From: Nymphaea colorata
Lineage: Eukaryota > Streptophyta > Magnoliopsida > Nymphaeales > Nymphaeaceae
Direction: 5' to 3'
NCBI RefSeq assembly: GCF_008831285.2
Contig: NC_045139.1
Location: 18,954,354-19,018,353 of the forward strand
Length of the DNA: 64,000 nt
Below the pieces are notes generated by a model. It was given only the letters and a program-made list of their open reading frames with translations. It was not told the DNA's origin and did not search any database. Of this stretch, positions 24,313-37,000 are shown in pieces. Made by a program: the position numbers and the translations under genes. Every line of letters begins with the position of its first letter. The stretch's first letter is position 1.

Positions 24313-24370
24313 TTATATATTATTATTATTATTATTATTATTGTTGTTGTTGATGTTGTTGTTGCTATTG
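24313..24370. repeat. (ATT)n / (GTT)n trinucleotide repeat
   Basis: About eight TTA units pass into an imperfect run of GTT units, broken by single GAT and GCT triplets. Non-coding. Confidence 0.85.
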
Positions 24371-24931
24371 TTTGAAGAAAGTTTAAGTCATTCCTATATG
24401 ACGTTTCAAAATGTGGGTCCTTAGTTCCAGATTGCTCCTCGTTGGTGCCAGCAAAGTGGCTGAAACGCCTCCATTGTTGATTTTATTATCAGCATTGTGC
24501 ACGAAGAATCCAACAGATTGTCGTCTTATGCTTGAATGTTGTGTTTTCCTTTTCTTCGTCTTGCGGGTGGCTGATAAGCAGGGGACTTAGCGTAAAAGCA
24601 GTAGTTCTCCGTCTACAGAGTTGCATGGTTCCTTCATTTTCTGCAGTTCTTCATCTCCAACATTTAGAAAGCATGGGGTTCTTCCAACACATGTGATTTC
24701 AGGTGAGCAGCAGAGAATCCCACCACCGGAGTGAGCGGCCGAAGCCTCCTCTCCTTCCCTCTGCTCCTAGGGTCTAGAGCTGCATGGCAGACTTGTGATG
24801 TACCACTTGCTTGATAACGTGGAGAGTGAGTCCCTCCTCCTCCTTTACGTGCCTGATTAGTGGCTGACATTCAGAAGAATCATCATGTCTGAAGACGCCA
24901 ATGTGACATTGGCCTTTCATGGTCTCCCTTA

Positions 24932-25047
24932 CTGCTAGTTGAGCAAAGATGGGTCATTTTCTTTATAGTTCGGCAGGCATGCTTCGGTTTGATGGTTGGT
25001 TCTGCTGCTGCTAGTTGAGCAAAGATGGGTCATTTTCATTATAGCTT
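24932..25047. repeat. Direct repeat with 76-base period
   Basis: CTGCTAGTTGAGCAAAGATG and the following GGTCATTTTC occur at 24932 and again at 25008, with partly similar DNA between them (both followed by TTATAG, GCAGGC and TGGT). It reads as an old tandem duplication in non-coding DNA. Confidence 0.75.
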
Positions 25048-27035
25048 GCAGGCCTTGCTTTGATGGTGAACAGTGAGTCCTGCTGTTTTTCATCTTTCCC
25101 TTCGATTTGGACAAAGAAAGGTGGGTTGTCATGAAGGGGCAGAATACTTCCAATTCTGTGTAAAGGAGTCGCCTTTATGGGCTGTGAACTGAATAATTTT
25201 GGCGTTGGGCTGAGTCATCCTCTTTGTTGATTTATATTCTTGCCAGCTGCTGCCTGGTCCATCTCCTCGGGCTCTGTTTTGTGGAACCTCTCAATCTCCT
25301 TGGCTTATAGCCGCGGCCTGCCCTTCCAATTCAAAGGCCTTTTGCCCTTATTCGTGGACCACGCCACTTGGGACCACGCTCCATATATGCCTTCCTCTCT
25401 CTCAGCCCGACATGACCCTACACATTTAGATCTGCTGCCTCCAATTTAAAGCCTGATGGATGAAAGGAGATTATTGGTCTCTGTATTCGGACATGGTAAT
25501 TGTCGATCAAATGCCAAACATTGGGTTTGCCCAATCCGGGCACTTTATTGTATGTCAAACTTTGGTTTTTACAAACTTCAGGCTTTTGGTGCACTTGGGT
25601 ATTTTCAAATCTCAAGAGTTTCTAGGTTTTAAGATTTCATATTTAGTCTAAAAACATGGGACGTCAATGGATCAAATTCGAATTGAACATATTGGATGTT
25701 TCTATGTTCAGATTGAAATATGAATGAAGAAAAAATTACGTGATATTTGAATGTGATTTTTTAAACTCAAAATCCGAGTCCGATCCAAATGTGGCTTTTA
25801 AATCCACATCCGAACATGAAAGACTTGAACCACATAATGATATGTTAAGAACTTAAAGTCAAATATATGGATGTTACTTTAACATTCGATTAAGAAATGG
25901 ACGAATCTAACATGTGTTCGAGGTCTTGCAATCCACAAATCAATGACTGCAGATGCACTGAAATGAACAAAGCCCAGAAGAACATTTTTCTTGAGAAAAT
26001 GTAAATAAAGGGTCAATCGGTAGGTTTCCGATCTCATTGATTACGTGGATACCATTCTACGAAACGTAGACTTGGATCAAGAGATCATGATCAAATTGCA
26101 GAGGAAAGTGACTCTAGCAAATGTATACCAAAACTAAAAGCACAGTTTTCTTTTACAGAGTGCAAGGCCCTGACACACTTAGCTCTTTCCATTGTTGATC
26201 AGCTGATACAACACAAGCAGCAACTCAACAACAATCATATGGAGTTGTCATGGATCAGAAGCTTCCTTGTATCTGAAGTCCGAACCTAAGGAAAACAGAA
26301 TTGTGAAGCATTATCAATTCCATAACAATCAGACACAACCACAAGCTTCTTCCCATTCTTATGAGTTGCAATAGACCATCTAGAGAATCGTAAATCACAT
26401 ACGTCTGAATGTTAAAACCAGAAAAACTCAAATGAAGGGATATCATGGAAAGGAAACATGAAAGGCATAAGTTATCTGGGTTGAGTTTCTTTGCATATTT
26501 GGTTGAGATCTTGTTCTCTTCACTAGTAACTACAGAATGAGCAAAACAAACCCGTCAAACCTTTTATTAAATGCTGAAATATGGTAACCCAAAAATTGTT
26601 CCTTTGCAGAAAAGTTCTGCTAGGACTATAAAGGGGCTAATTCTTTACACACACTGTTCGTATGATGAAGTTTTGGAGATAGTATCTAGAAAAGAAAATT
26701 AAAAGTATATAAATAGCAATAGGATGATGTTTCCATGCTATGCGGATTCGTATTAGCAACTACAAAAATGCAAGAGCAGGTAGCAATCTCATCATCCATA
26801 CTTATGCTTAAGGAGGTAAAATGAAACAAGTAATGGTGATGACCTTAAAGTTTTTTTATAAGAAAAATAAACATATTATTTAATACTAAAGGAAGATTTG
26901 TTTATACTATGATTCTTTTATAATAAAAAAACCCTCAAAGTGAAACAGGATGAAATGGGATAACTGCTTGAAAGGGAAAATAGTAAAATGTGCAAACCCT
27001 ATTTTGCATATAAAACTACCTTGAAACATAAAAAA

Positions 27036-30000
27036 TTATGCCTTGAACTCGTTAACATGGATCCATTTTGTTGATGACCATTTGCTTCCTTTAATCACAG
27101 GGCAACCCGCTGTCATGAACAAGTAGTTGCAAAGTTAATACCATGACACGAAAAACAAAATTAAATGGGAAAATATAAATTGTGAACCACAAAAATGGAA
27201 TTACAAAATAATACAACCGGCAAAGTTACATGGAATGTTAGTGACCTGCTCATAGACATGGATATGAATATCGACACTTAACACATGGTCGTGATCATAG
27301 ATTCATAGTAATAACTTTTCTAGTAGCCCAACAAAAATATTATGTTGAACACAGTTCTCTGTTAGCTCAAAAAAGAAAAAGGACATGTTCTCATATCCTA
27401 TTTCAAAAGAAGAAAGAAAAACTGCCTGTCAAATGCTCATTTTATGCTACATTTGTAACAAAACAATCAGATAATTAAATTCCTTGAACCACTTGAAGGA
27501 TTAGAATCATCATAGCTCATTAGAACTGCATCATTCCCCTCAAGAAATTGTTATATTCTAAAATTGGTTCTGGGAAAACAGATCAATCAAAGAATTTCTA
27601 TAGAAATAGAATACGAAATGAGAACCAACAGACCATGCAAACTCATTGGATCAAGTGTAGCATCAGGCCTCATGCTCCAGAAGAGCAAAGCATCACCCAT
27701 CTTTGGCCTAACTGCAAGTCCAGTTTTCCCACATTCAGACAGCTCATTCCAATAAGGAACAGAACTTTCGTTAACTTTGACTGATGGAAACACAGTCTCA
27801 CCACCTTCTTCAACATCACTCCTGTAGGAACAGCTGAACTCAGTGCAGATTCTTACATGACTTCACCACACCCAAATAAAAATGAGATTCAAAAGAATGC
27901 ATGTTGAAGATGTTTCCCATACAGGTACATAAGAACAGTTGCAATCCTTTGACCTCCATTTTTGGCGTTGAATTCATCAAGGAAGTAGTCAAAGTGAGGC
28001 TCATATTTCTGCCCAGCCTCGCGGTGAAGAACTTGAAGACCCTCTCCATTTTCTAACAATATAACATTATGTTAATAAGTGGATAGAGAATTATGTGAAC
28101 AAAACAGAACTGTAACGCATAGTCTCAGAATGACTAGGAACACCATGCACATGGCCTTAGAGCTTGTCCACTAAACACTTACAGGCTACGTATGGATGAT
28201 CATCTGTGAGCTCTTTAGCTTTTTAGATTTTCTATAACTTGCTAGAGTTGAAGTTTGCATACAATATTGAATCCTTGAACTCACAAACTATTTAACAAGT
28301 TGTCATAACTATATGGCTGACAATTAAGCATCCGTACCTCTGCCAGAAATTCTGGACAAAATTCATATTGTCCACATCCAAATCAGGTATGAACCCAAGT
28401 CCTCAACATGTAACTCTATAAATAGACTGTGCATTCAGAAGTGGTTGTATATAACAGAAACTACGCTAAATTGTTGATAATAAGATTACATAGAGTTATC
28501 ACTTTCTAGTGAGAACCATAGAGGCCACACTGATGCTTTCTCTTTTCTTTTTACTCTCTTCTCTATTGCAGATCTGGATCTGCACTAACTTACCTGATAA
28601 ATCATCTTTATTGCTCCAATCCTTGATATTGCATTATCTTCTAACAGGATGATGTCAGAAGCTCTGCAGGTCCAGGATGCAGACCTCTTTTTTGTCTTGA
28701 TAGTGGCTTCATAAGTTCTTAATGAAACAACCTGTGAATTTCCTTTTGTTTGTTAACTAAATCATCAACAGCAGATAAGAAGAATGGAAATGAGGAATGT
28801 TATGAAATATGAACTAGGACAAGCCTACTTAATAACATATTAATGAAATTTCACAAGGAATGAAGGGCATGCTTACTCAGCACCTCAATAAAGGACTTAA
28901 GTAGCTATTGCTGGCTACCAAAATGCCAAATAGAAAACTTGAATATTCAGCAGATACAAAAAATGAACATCCTTGAGCTATACAGGGCTGCAACTAAAAT
29001 CCTCTTAAAGAGGGAGGCTAACATATAGAGGAGGAAGACACCCTTGGACCATGTGCAAAACCTTATGACTCAACTACAGTCTTAGGAATACCATTATCAG
29101 TTTAATCAATGGGAGCATTGGAAGCAGAAGTAACAGGGTGCCTTGCCCAAAGAAACAGAAAGAGTAAATGCAAACATACCCATAGGAATGAATGTGAAGT
29201 CTGCAATTCTCTGCTCAATGCTTGAAACAACCTTATCTTGTTTTCTTTTCAAAAACATGCCAGAACTTGTTCGTACTCTAAAATATCAATGAAGAGAACA
29301 AAAAGCCAAATGCTCCGTCAAATGCCAGGCATTTTCATTTTCAAGAAAACGAGGAAAAATACACTGTGAAGCTTGAAACCTGCTGTCATTACTCTTGCCG
29401 ATGGTGCTGTCCATTAAAGTTGAATTTTGCATGTGGGGTTTGGCAAGACTGATTAAGTACTCACATTCATCTTTTCTCTGTCAATCAAAAGTGAAAGACC
29501 AAATCTTGGTGAAATATTCCAATTGATTCCAAAAAGTGCTACTAACCATCTAAACTTCACAGCCATTCCAAAAAAGGGGTAATCCCGAAACATAAAGATT
29601 ACATAGATCTATTAAAAACTAGTGTACACCATAAGGAAATAAAGACCACAGACGTGTCAAGATTGGAGGGGCCATTACTCTATCCCAATTATGTGATATT
29701 GGCTATAGAGCTTAACTTAGTGTTACCATTTTTATGCATCTGAATGAATCTATCTTATGCATAGCAGTTAAGCCATGCAGTTACATCCTCTTATTCTCTA
29801 TAGAGCCAATCTAAGCATGAGTTTTACTACATCATCTTCATAAGTACATAAGACTCCATCGGAGAAACGGGCTTGGGAGAACCAGGAAATGAGAAACATT
29901 GGCGAACATAACTAAAGTTTTCCTGCTCCAAAAGCCAAATCAAGAAGACAAGTTGAAAAGAAAAATGGACAAGTTCTCAGATCATCTACTTGCTTGACGC

Positions 30001-30608
30001 ATTGTCGTGGATCACTGATCCTAAAATCAAAGGATCACAACATAAGAACAATCCAAACAAGAAAAAGAAGCAACACCATTTATTTCAAACTAAGCAAAAA
30101 ATTGCAAGTTGGCAATCCTTATTATCGCCTTAGTTGTTGTAATTGCCACAATCATCATCACATTCATCGTTTCTCCTTGTTATTTTTGTTAGATGGTGGG
30201 TGATGGAGGTGGTACCAAGAAACTGTGGTAGATTTGTTTCCGTTGATTCTCAGACTCTCTGAGGACAAAAGAGAACGCATCCAAATCAATAAACTAAAGT
30301 TGTGAGAGAGAGAGAGAGACAGAGAGAGAGAGAGAGTAACAGAGAAAAGTGAGAGAAAGGTACTTGCAGCTGTGGAGGTCCGTTTGGAATTTAAGGGAAG
30401 AGAGGTCGGACACGTCGAGTGAGCTCCTCTTAAGAGCAGCGTCGATGGGCGGGAAGATGATCGGCAGAGCGACAAGGCCTAGCAGTACCATCGTGACGAG
30501 CAGAAGGAAAGCCAACAGCATCATGGTCGGTTCCCACTTCCTGAATGACCACGCCGGCGAGGAAGAAACCTTTTTCGAGGAGCGGTAATGCTTCCCTTGT
30601 TTCGTCAT
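27036..30608 (-). CDS. P4H: Prolyl 4-hydroxylase (2-oxoglutarate dioxygenase), membrane-anchored
   Basis: Eight exons (30364-30608, 30216-30248, 29883-29922, 29380-29477, 29180-29277, 27923-28052, 27634-27821, 27036-27109) join in phase into 301 residues. The enzyme hydroxylates peptidyl proline in extensins and arabinogalactan proteins, using Fe(II), 2-oxoglutarate and O2, in the ER/Golgi. Visible features are a basic N-terminus and one membrane span at about 28-50 (type II anchor), the block ECEYLISLAKPHM (near 110-122), the iron ligands H191 and D193 in EPHFDYF and H277 in SLHAG, and K287 for 2-oxoglutarate; the 10-residue spacing from third ligand to lysine is the family norm. Closest remembered relatives are At1g20270 and At2g17720. 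Two oddities: exons 2-3 do not give the usual SWEPRAFVYHNFL block, and HAG replaces HGG. The first four exons are less certain at their junctions than the rest. Confidence 0.9.
30303..30340. repeat. (GA)n tract in P4H intron 1
   Basis: A GA-rich run broken once by a C, inside the short first intron (30249-30363). On the gene strand it is a CT tract, which may serve as the pyrimidine-rich part of the intron. Confidence 0.8.
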
Positions 30609-33600
30609 GATCGCTGGCACGATGATGGTGAATTGCTGCTACCGCTTGATCGATCTCTCTCGTGTTTTCTTACCGTTTTTCTGCTGCAGCCTCCTGCTGC
30701 GACTTCTTCTTCATGCTCTCAGGTGGACAAGTCAGACGAAGTCAAAACCTTAAGTCAAATCTGAAATTCTTTTGAAAAAATTGCATAAAGCTACTCAAGA
30801 AATGGAAAATAACAAATCCACGCCCAAGAGATGCCCTCAATTTTTCAAACAATTTCTCAAACAACAGTTTTACGAACAGTAACCGTTAGTTTTTTCAAAA
30901 AAATGACAAAAATACCCTCCCTCTCTTCACCCCCTGAGCAGCCCCAGCCGGCTGCGCCCACCTCACGGTCACCATGTACAGCCCGATCCTGTGGATATCG
31001 TCTCTATCTCTGCCTGAGAGCAGTTATGAAGATCCATGGAAGATTAGGCGAACACTCACCATTGTAAAATGCAAGCCCATGGAGATTGATGCTTCTTCAG
31101 GCCAGGACGTTGCTTTCGACTCTCGACGGTCTCCATTCCTCCAAGGAGAAAGAGTCTTTTTAGTCCCTACAAACCATGCGTTCTTTTACATTCCTTTTCC
31201 ATTCTCCTACCTTTCATTCCCTCAACAATCGATGTGGTTTGTCGGATACTGCAACATAAATCAACGGAAGGCCACAAGCTTTGATGGGTTCATGTACCCT
31301 ACATTCGAATGCTTGCATGAATAGATGGTGTTGACAAGTACCATTCCATCTCTCTTGGGGGTGTCTGATCTTGGGGTGCTGTAGATGGTGGAAAAAAGAG
31401 CAAGATGCTTGGGTTACCAGAGAAGATGGAGGTGGAGGCGCATCCACTGTTTTTCATATTTCATCCCCTGAAATCCTTGGGAACCTTGTTTCTTTCTCCT
31501 AAAATCTGCTGCATGCTGACTTTGTTTGGCCACCATGATTTGAAGGTCTGGTATTGCGGTTTCTCTAGCCATCGCCTATAGGTCTGCAGCTTTTTCCCTC
31601 TTCCCCCCTGACTGCTGCATGCCTACACCTGGAATCTTGCCTGCCATTGTGCTGCACCTTCTTTGGCTGCTGCTCCTACCACCTCTAAACCCACTTACCG
31701 GTGCCTTTGGGCTCTCGCATTCTTCACGATCACGACCCATATGTCTAGTTGAAGCCGATGGGAGACACCGTTCTTCTCACTGTCGGAGAGGCTATAGGCG
31801 AGGAGATCATGTGGTTCACGGTCGATGGCAGCAAGGTGCAGTGCTTGTTTATTTTTATGGTAAATTTAATTGAGAAGCATAATTTTGTACATGGTTTCTC
31901 GAACGGTTTACAAGTTCCATCACAAAGCGGCTGTTAGAGAATTCAATTGAAAAGTTGAAGGTGTATTTGTTGATTTTCAAAAGTTAAGGAGTTGATTTGT
32001 TGTTGGCCTAAAAGTTGAGTGGTCTTTTGTAATTCTCTGCTTTTGTACATATCTAGTTTAATAATGTGTGTGGTGGGGATGGTTTTTGTGGGTGTGGCGG
32101 TCACGGCGTTTAAGTTGAAAGGTGCACTGTTTTTTCAATGTATATGGCGGCAACAGCGTCTAAGTTGAAAGGTTGCTCTCTTAACTGACATCAATGCAAC
32201 TGAGACGTTCGAGCCTCTCTGAGCAGTTGGGACGTATCCCTTGGTCACCCAAATTACAAACACAAGAAATTAGATCAAGTTGTTTTCCTTTTGCACCTAT
32301 TGAAGTCTTTGATGCAGGAACTTATGTGAAATGATCATTCTGTCTTGTCATTTATCTTCCTCAAAATCTTCCATTTGAATTTCTTTTATGCTTATACACC
32401 TGCATGCACGCATATACAACATCAGATGTATTAAGAAAACATCTAAATTTTCTTTTACTTTATATATTTTGTATGAACGATCAGCTTTCCCAAGGTTCGA
32501 TGTGAGATGATCTCAACCGATACAACCGTTATCCACAATTTTGTATACGTAAGGTGTTCCGCTGAATCCCAGTTCATCGATTTGGCTTACTGTCATTTCT
32601 TTTCACAGTTAAGGGGAAAACTGTTTAAAATACACGACAAAGGAGATCCAGTTCGACTTTAATAATCCTGCCAAGACTTAACACCCATCACGCTACATGA
32701 AACCCACTTACATCCTTTCTTTCCGGTGCAAAAAGGAGCTAAATTCTCTCTCTCTCTCTCGTTTATCGTCAAGGCTGACGTCTATCTTGCCCTTTGCATT
32801 GGTCAGATGATGACTTCTACTTCTGACTAACTCTCTCCTCTTCCCTCTTTCTGCTTCTGCTGCTGTTTTGGTTATTGTTCTGGTTCTGCTCACTAATTTT
32901 TCTCTTATGTTCATTTTCTTTTCTTCTGTTTTTGTTGTTTGGTGATGCGTTTTCAACAGAACTTGTTTTTCCTATGAATTTCCATTTTGCCGGCTCTTTC
33001 TCTCTCTCTCCCCTCGCGATATATTCGCCTAGAAAGATATGGTTGCTGCCTAAGTTTGCAGAGCGAGCGTTTCTGCTTAGAAAACTGCTCGGTAAGTGGC
33101 ATGCAAAGGTGGCAAAGTCTTCTTTACAACCTTAATTTCAAGGGTTTCAATGGGAACCTAATGAGCTATTAATGTCGATACGTTATGAGCTACGACATGA
33201 TAAAACGTAGCGAAGTGAATTGAAGGTTAATGAAAGCAGTCATGTCACCAACCTCCTTGTAAGATAATAAATCGATGCACCAGATCATTAAGAATTCATG
33301 CCACTGATTTTTATAGATAATTTCACTATAGTATATTGGGGAATTATGCATTTTTTTTTTTCATTTGATCTCCTGTATTACACAAAAAAGAGGTGACTAA
33401 ATGAAAAAGGAAAAAGTCAAGGACCCTTTTCTATAGTTTTGAATATAAAATAATGGTTCAAGGGGGAAATATATAATATAGCTCATAGGCTTTCATCATT
33501 TTAGTGAAAAGCAGACAGCTTTTAAGTTTTAAACTCTGCTTCATTTAGAAAGAAGAGACCTTTTAAGCCTGTTATCATCGAGCAAACATGCGACCTTACA

Positions 33601-34091
33601 AGCGAAAAATCACGTAAGAAATCATCATATCCGTGATTCTTGTTCCTGTCCTTTAACAAAAACTTATATATATATATATTTTTTCTAATCTGTAAACCCG
33701 TTGAGAAGCTATGATGAGCACACGTAAAATATATGAGACACAAGTAGAAGTACAAGCAGTTCCCTCGTGCGATTATAACGCGCGATTTTTGGAAAGTATC
33801 GCATGTCACTAGACGTGTAATCAACATTTATGAAATTATCGTCGATAAATTCGAGATACTTTGAAGATAACGGGCCCACCGCCAGGCGAAGGGCTCTCAA
33901 AGCTTTTGCGTGTAATAAGAGACATGGACACACGGAGGGCGGGGCCTTGATTGAACACCTCAAGAGCGAACACAAAGAAAAGGGAAGCTCCCTCTCAAGC
34001 TCTGACTCTGAAGCTGAGATCCGAAGTTTCAGTGGTCTTCCGGACCTTCGGTGAGAGGGACGTCAAGGGAGACGACTGTGGAGAGAGAGGA
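30609..34091. other. Shared upstream region of divergent P4H and FBL10-like genes
   Basis: The P4H gene (minus) and the FBL10-like gene (plus) start from opposite ends of this 3.5 kb stretch, so it holds both promoters. Small repeats are visible: a CT run at 32743-32760, a TA run at 33665-33679, and two copies of a segment containing TAAGTTGAAAGGT near 32110 and 32161. No additional gene is supportable; a 116-residue frame at 30974-31324 shows no known domain. Confidence 0.6.
33872..33879 (-). promoter_or_regulatory. Possible TCP-factor site (GTGGGCCC)
   Basis: GTGGGCCC on the minus strand, about 213 bases before the FBL10-like ATG, matches the class I TCP / site II type element common in promoters of plant growth genes. 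A single 8-base match is weak evidence. Confidence 0.3.
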
Positions 34092-37000
34092 ATGGCGGGT
34101 TCTTCAACCGCCACCACCATAGCTTGTGGGGACGAAGGAGGGGAGGAGGAGGAGAAGGCGGCGTCGGGATCGCTGTGCTTGGAGATGCTGCCGCAGGTGC
34201 TGCTGCAGAGCGTGATGGCCAGGCTCGACGTTTCCTCCCTATGCTCCGCTGCTTCCGCCTGCAAGGCCTTCCATGCCTCCGCCTCACAGGCCCTCTCCTT
34301 CATCCCTTCCTTCCACCTTCTGGTCAGTAGCCCCATAGATCCTCTCTCCTCCTCCCCCCACCCTCTCTCTCTCTCTGGTTGGTTTAGCGTTTCCTTTCTT
34401 TTTTGTGCAGGAAATCGCCCCGAAGCCAGAGATGGTCCGTAGGCTGCTGCCGGCGAACCCGTGCATGAGGAGCCTGAAGCTCGACTGTGCTCGGCTCGAC
34501 GATTCTTCCATCGCCCATCTGACGAAGCCTTCCCTGCAGGAGCTGTGCCTCCAGAACTGCGATATGTTCAGTTCGAGGCTTCTCTCCGAGGTTGGAAGGA
34601 ATTGCAGAGATCTGAGGTGGGTTTTATTCTCAGTCTTTTATCCCTCTGTCCTCTTTTTAAACCGGTGGGCGAGGTGTTCCCGGATGGTGATCATGCGTGG
34701 TGGTGGTGTTGATTTCCTGGGTGTTTGTCTAGGTCATTGTCTTTGGGGCTTCTTGCTGAAGGGCTCGATTCTCTCATCCATTGCTCAGATCTTGAGCAGC
34801 TGCTGCGCGGCTGCTCTAAGTTGGAGGTAACTATGATGATTCTCTTAGTCTCTTAGCTGCATTTGTTCCACTGCCAATAGGATGCTTCCGCTGCTGCAGA
34901 AAACTGTTCAGTACAGTGTTTCTGTTTATTGGCGTTTAACCTGCTCATCCCGCCCTTTCATCTTTTGGTGTGTACAAGGAGGTTACATGTATGAGGAATT
35001 CATTCTTTATTGGTGTTAGGAGCTACTAGAATCGACTTCTAATTTGTCTCGGAATGTGCAAGCTTTCTGCTCAAAATTTTTTGTGGAAACAGTTCTCTGG
35101 TCACTTCCCCTAGGATGGCTAAAAGGAAAACTTCCCCCCAATTGATGGCATGCCACTTAAGACATTGGAATGAAGAACTATTTGGATTGATCCAAGTGAA
35201 ATGGATGTAGATCTATAATTTGGATTGATCCACTTGAAATGGAAGCAAGATCTACACAATTTTCATAAAAGATGAATTTCAAGGGTTGCCTGTAGGTTTA
35301 GGTGTTGATATCTTAAGAAGAAAATTTCGAGCGTCAGAAAATGAAGTTTTGTTAGACGAATTTTACGAGTAAGCTCCAATCAGTAAATGGAGTAGGAATA
35401 TTAATCTATTTGGTATCGGCGCCAGTATTCAGGAAAAATTTCACCTGCAACCAAGCATGACATATTTGCCAGCGAGTAATTATTGTGAAGCTCTGTTGTA
35501 GTCATTAAAGTGCAGGTCACTGGATCATATAGAATAGATTCCTTCAATGTTGCTCTTGCAAGAAGATCCGTTGAACCTTCTAATCTTCCAATTGATTCAC
35601 TGGATATTTCAATAACTTCATGTAATGACAAGTTGTGCTTTCACTGTTTCTCTCGGTAGTTGGTACCGCTGCAAATTTCAATTTGCCTGAGTTGATATAA
35701 TGAAAGCCCTTGCCGTTGAAAGGATTCCTGATTTAGCTTCCCAGACATTTTTTCTGTGAGGTGAGGTGTTATTTGTCAACCTAGAGACTAGTCAGTCCAA
35801 CTGGTCGCCTGGTACAATCGACTTGGTTGACTAGTTAATGAGGCTAGTCATTGACAGACTAGTCCCTAAAGTGTGCTTTCTTAAGAAACCTATGTTTTGA
35901 ACCATCACCAATTGAACTGAGTTTCCTTTCCTTTTCAGTAGCTTTGCTTTAGCCTACCTTCAGCCTCTGATTTTAATTAGCTTTTGACTGACCTATGACC
36001 GACCTCTATTTTGTGTTAAGCTTTCTCCCTCTTCCTAGACACACTCACACACACAAACCTGCCATTGATGTGATTAATAGTAAGCTTTTATGTCTATATT
36101 ACTTTTTCGCTAAATCTTGTAGCTATGTCTGTCCTTAATTGGACCAACTTAGACTGACTAATCCTATTCCTGATTAGTCTTTCTTATGGCTTTGACTGAT
36201 CCTGAGTCTGTATTCTGGTACTGTATGACTTAGGTGCTCCATGATATTACAACAGTTTGCTCAAGTGAAATAGCTTATTTTGGTTCTGGTGGGTCTGGAA
36301 GCTGTTGATAGCTTATTTTAGTTCCTGTTCAAATTCACATCATGCAGTCTTCAGAAAATTCTAGCAGAGATGCTTGCTTAGAGATTGAAGACTATCTTGC
36401 CTAGTTATTGCCCGAGTTAATTAAGATAATGATTGTCATATGTGCCATATGATTTAGCGTCACGAAAGACCAAGTTTGTGCCACGGCATGGTTCAGAACT
36501 TGCAGTATGTATCTATTTTCTCTCTGAAAGGCTGTGCAGTTAGGTCCGCATACTGGTAAGTTATGTGCTACTGAAGTAGGTGTACTACTGTACCAATAAT
36601 TACATGTCTGTCTTGTTCACTTCACATTCTTCATAAACTGTGTATACCTTTGCTTTTCTTTTTGATTCAGAATCACAACATCAAAAAATCTGTTACTATG
36701 TTTGCTTTTGTACTTGATCCCCTTGCATGTGTGTGTGTATTAATTCCTTGCTACCTTCTTATTTATCCCAATTTTAATATATTGTATATCATGGTTGATG
36801 CAGTCATTGAGTTTGCTCCTTAGTATGTCAACATTTGTTGGACACAACTTCTCACAAGTCTGGGCATTGGCATCAGAGAAACTAGTCGTTCTGGAGATTG
36901 GCTTTATTCTGTCGGGTATGGTGAAAGAACTTCTAAGTATGAATTTGGATATTCAACGTCCACCAAATAATGCAAGGCCAGTTATTTTCCCCAATCTTCA

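Larger units (their letters stand above)
21174..27035. other. Intergenic stretch between convergent DUF868 and P4H genes
   Basis: The flanking genes point towards each other, so both 3' UTRs lie here: DUF868 just after 21173 and P4H just left of 27036. The 100-residue frame at 21769-22071 and others show no known domain or codon pattern. A TTA/TTG repeat and a 76-base-spaced direct repeat are listed separately. Otherwise I see nothing supportable. Confidence 0.6.

Noticed and set aside
30216..30258. Alternative acceptor for P4H exon 2 ten bases upstream (exon 30216-30258)
   Set aside because: It gives an open exon, but the next exon then falls out of phase with exon 4 and its conserved ECEYLISLAKPHM block.
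30974..31324. 116-residue plus-strand frame upstream of the P4H gene
   Set aside because: No conserved motif; composition matches translated non-coding DNA.
33951..34091. N-terminal extension of the FBL10-like frame by 47 codons
   Set aside because: The upstream start is not an ATG (AUG-less frame start), the extension is unlike the family, and the ATG at 34092 has good context directly before the expected N-terminus.
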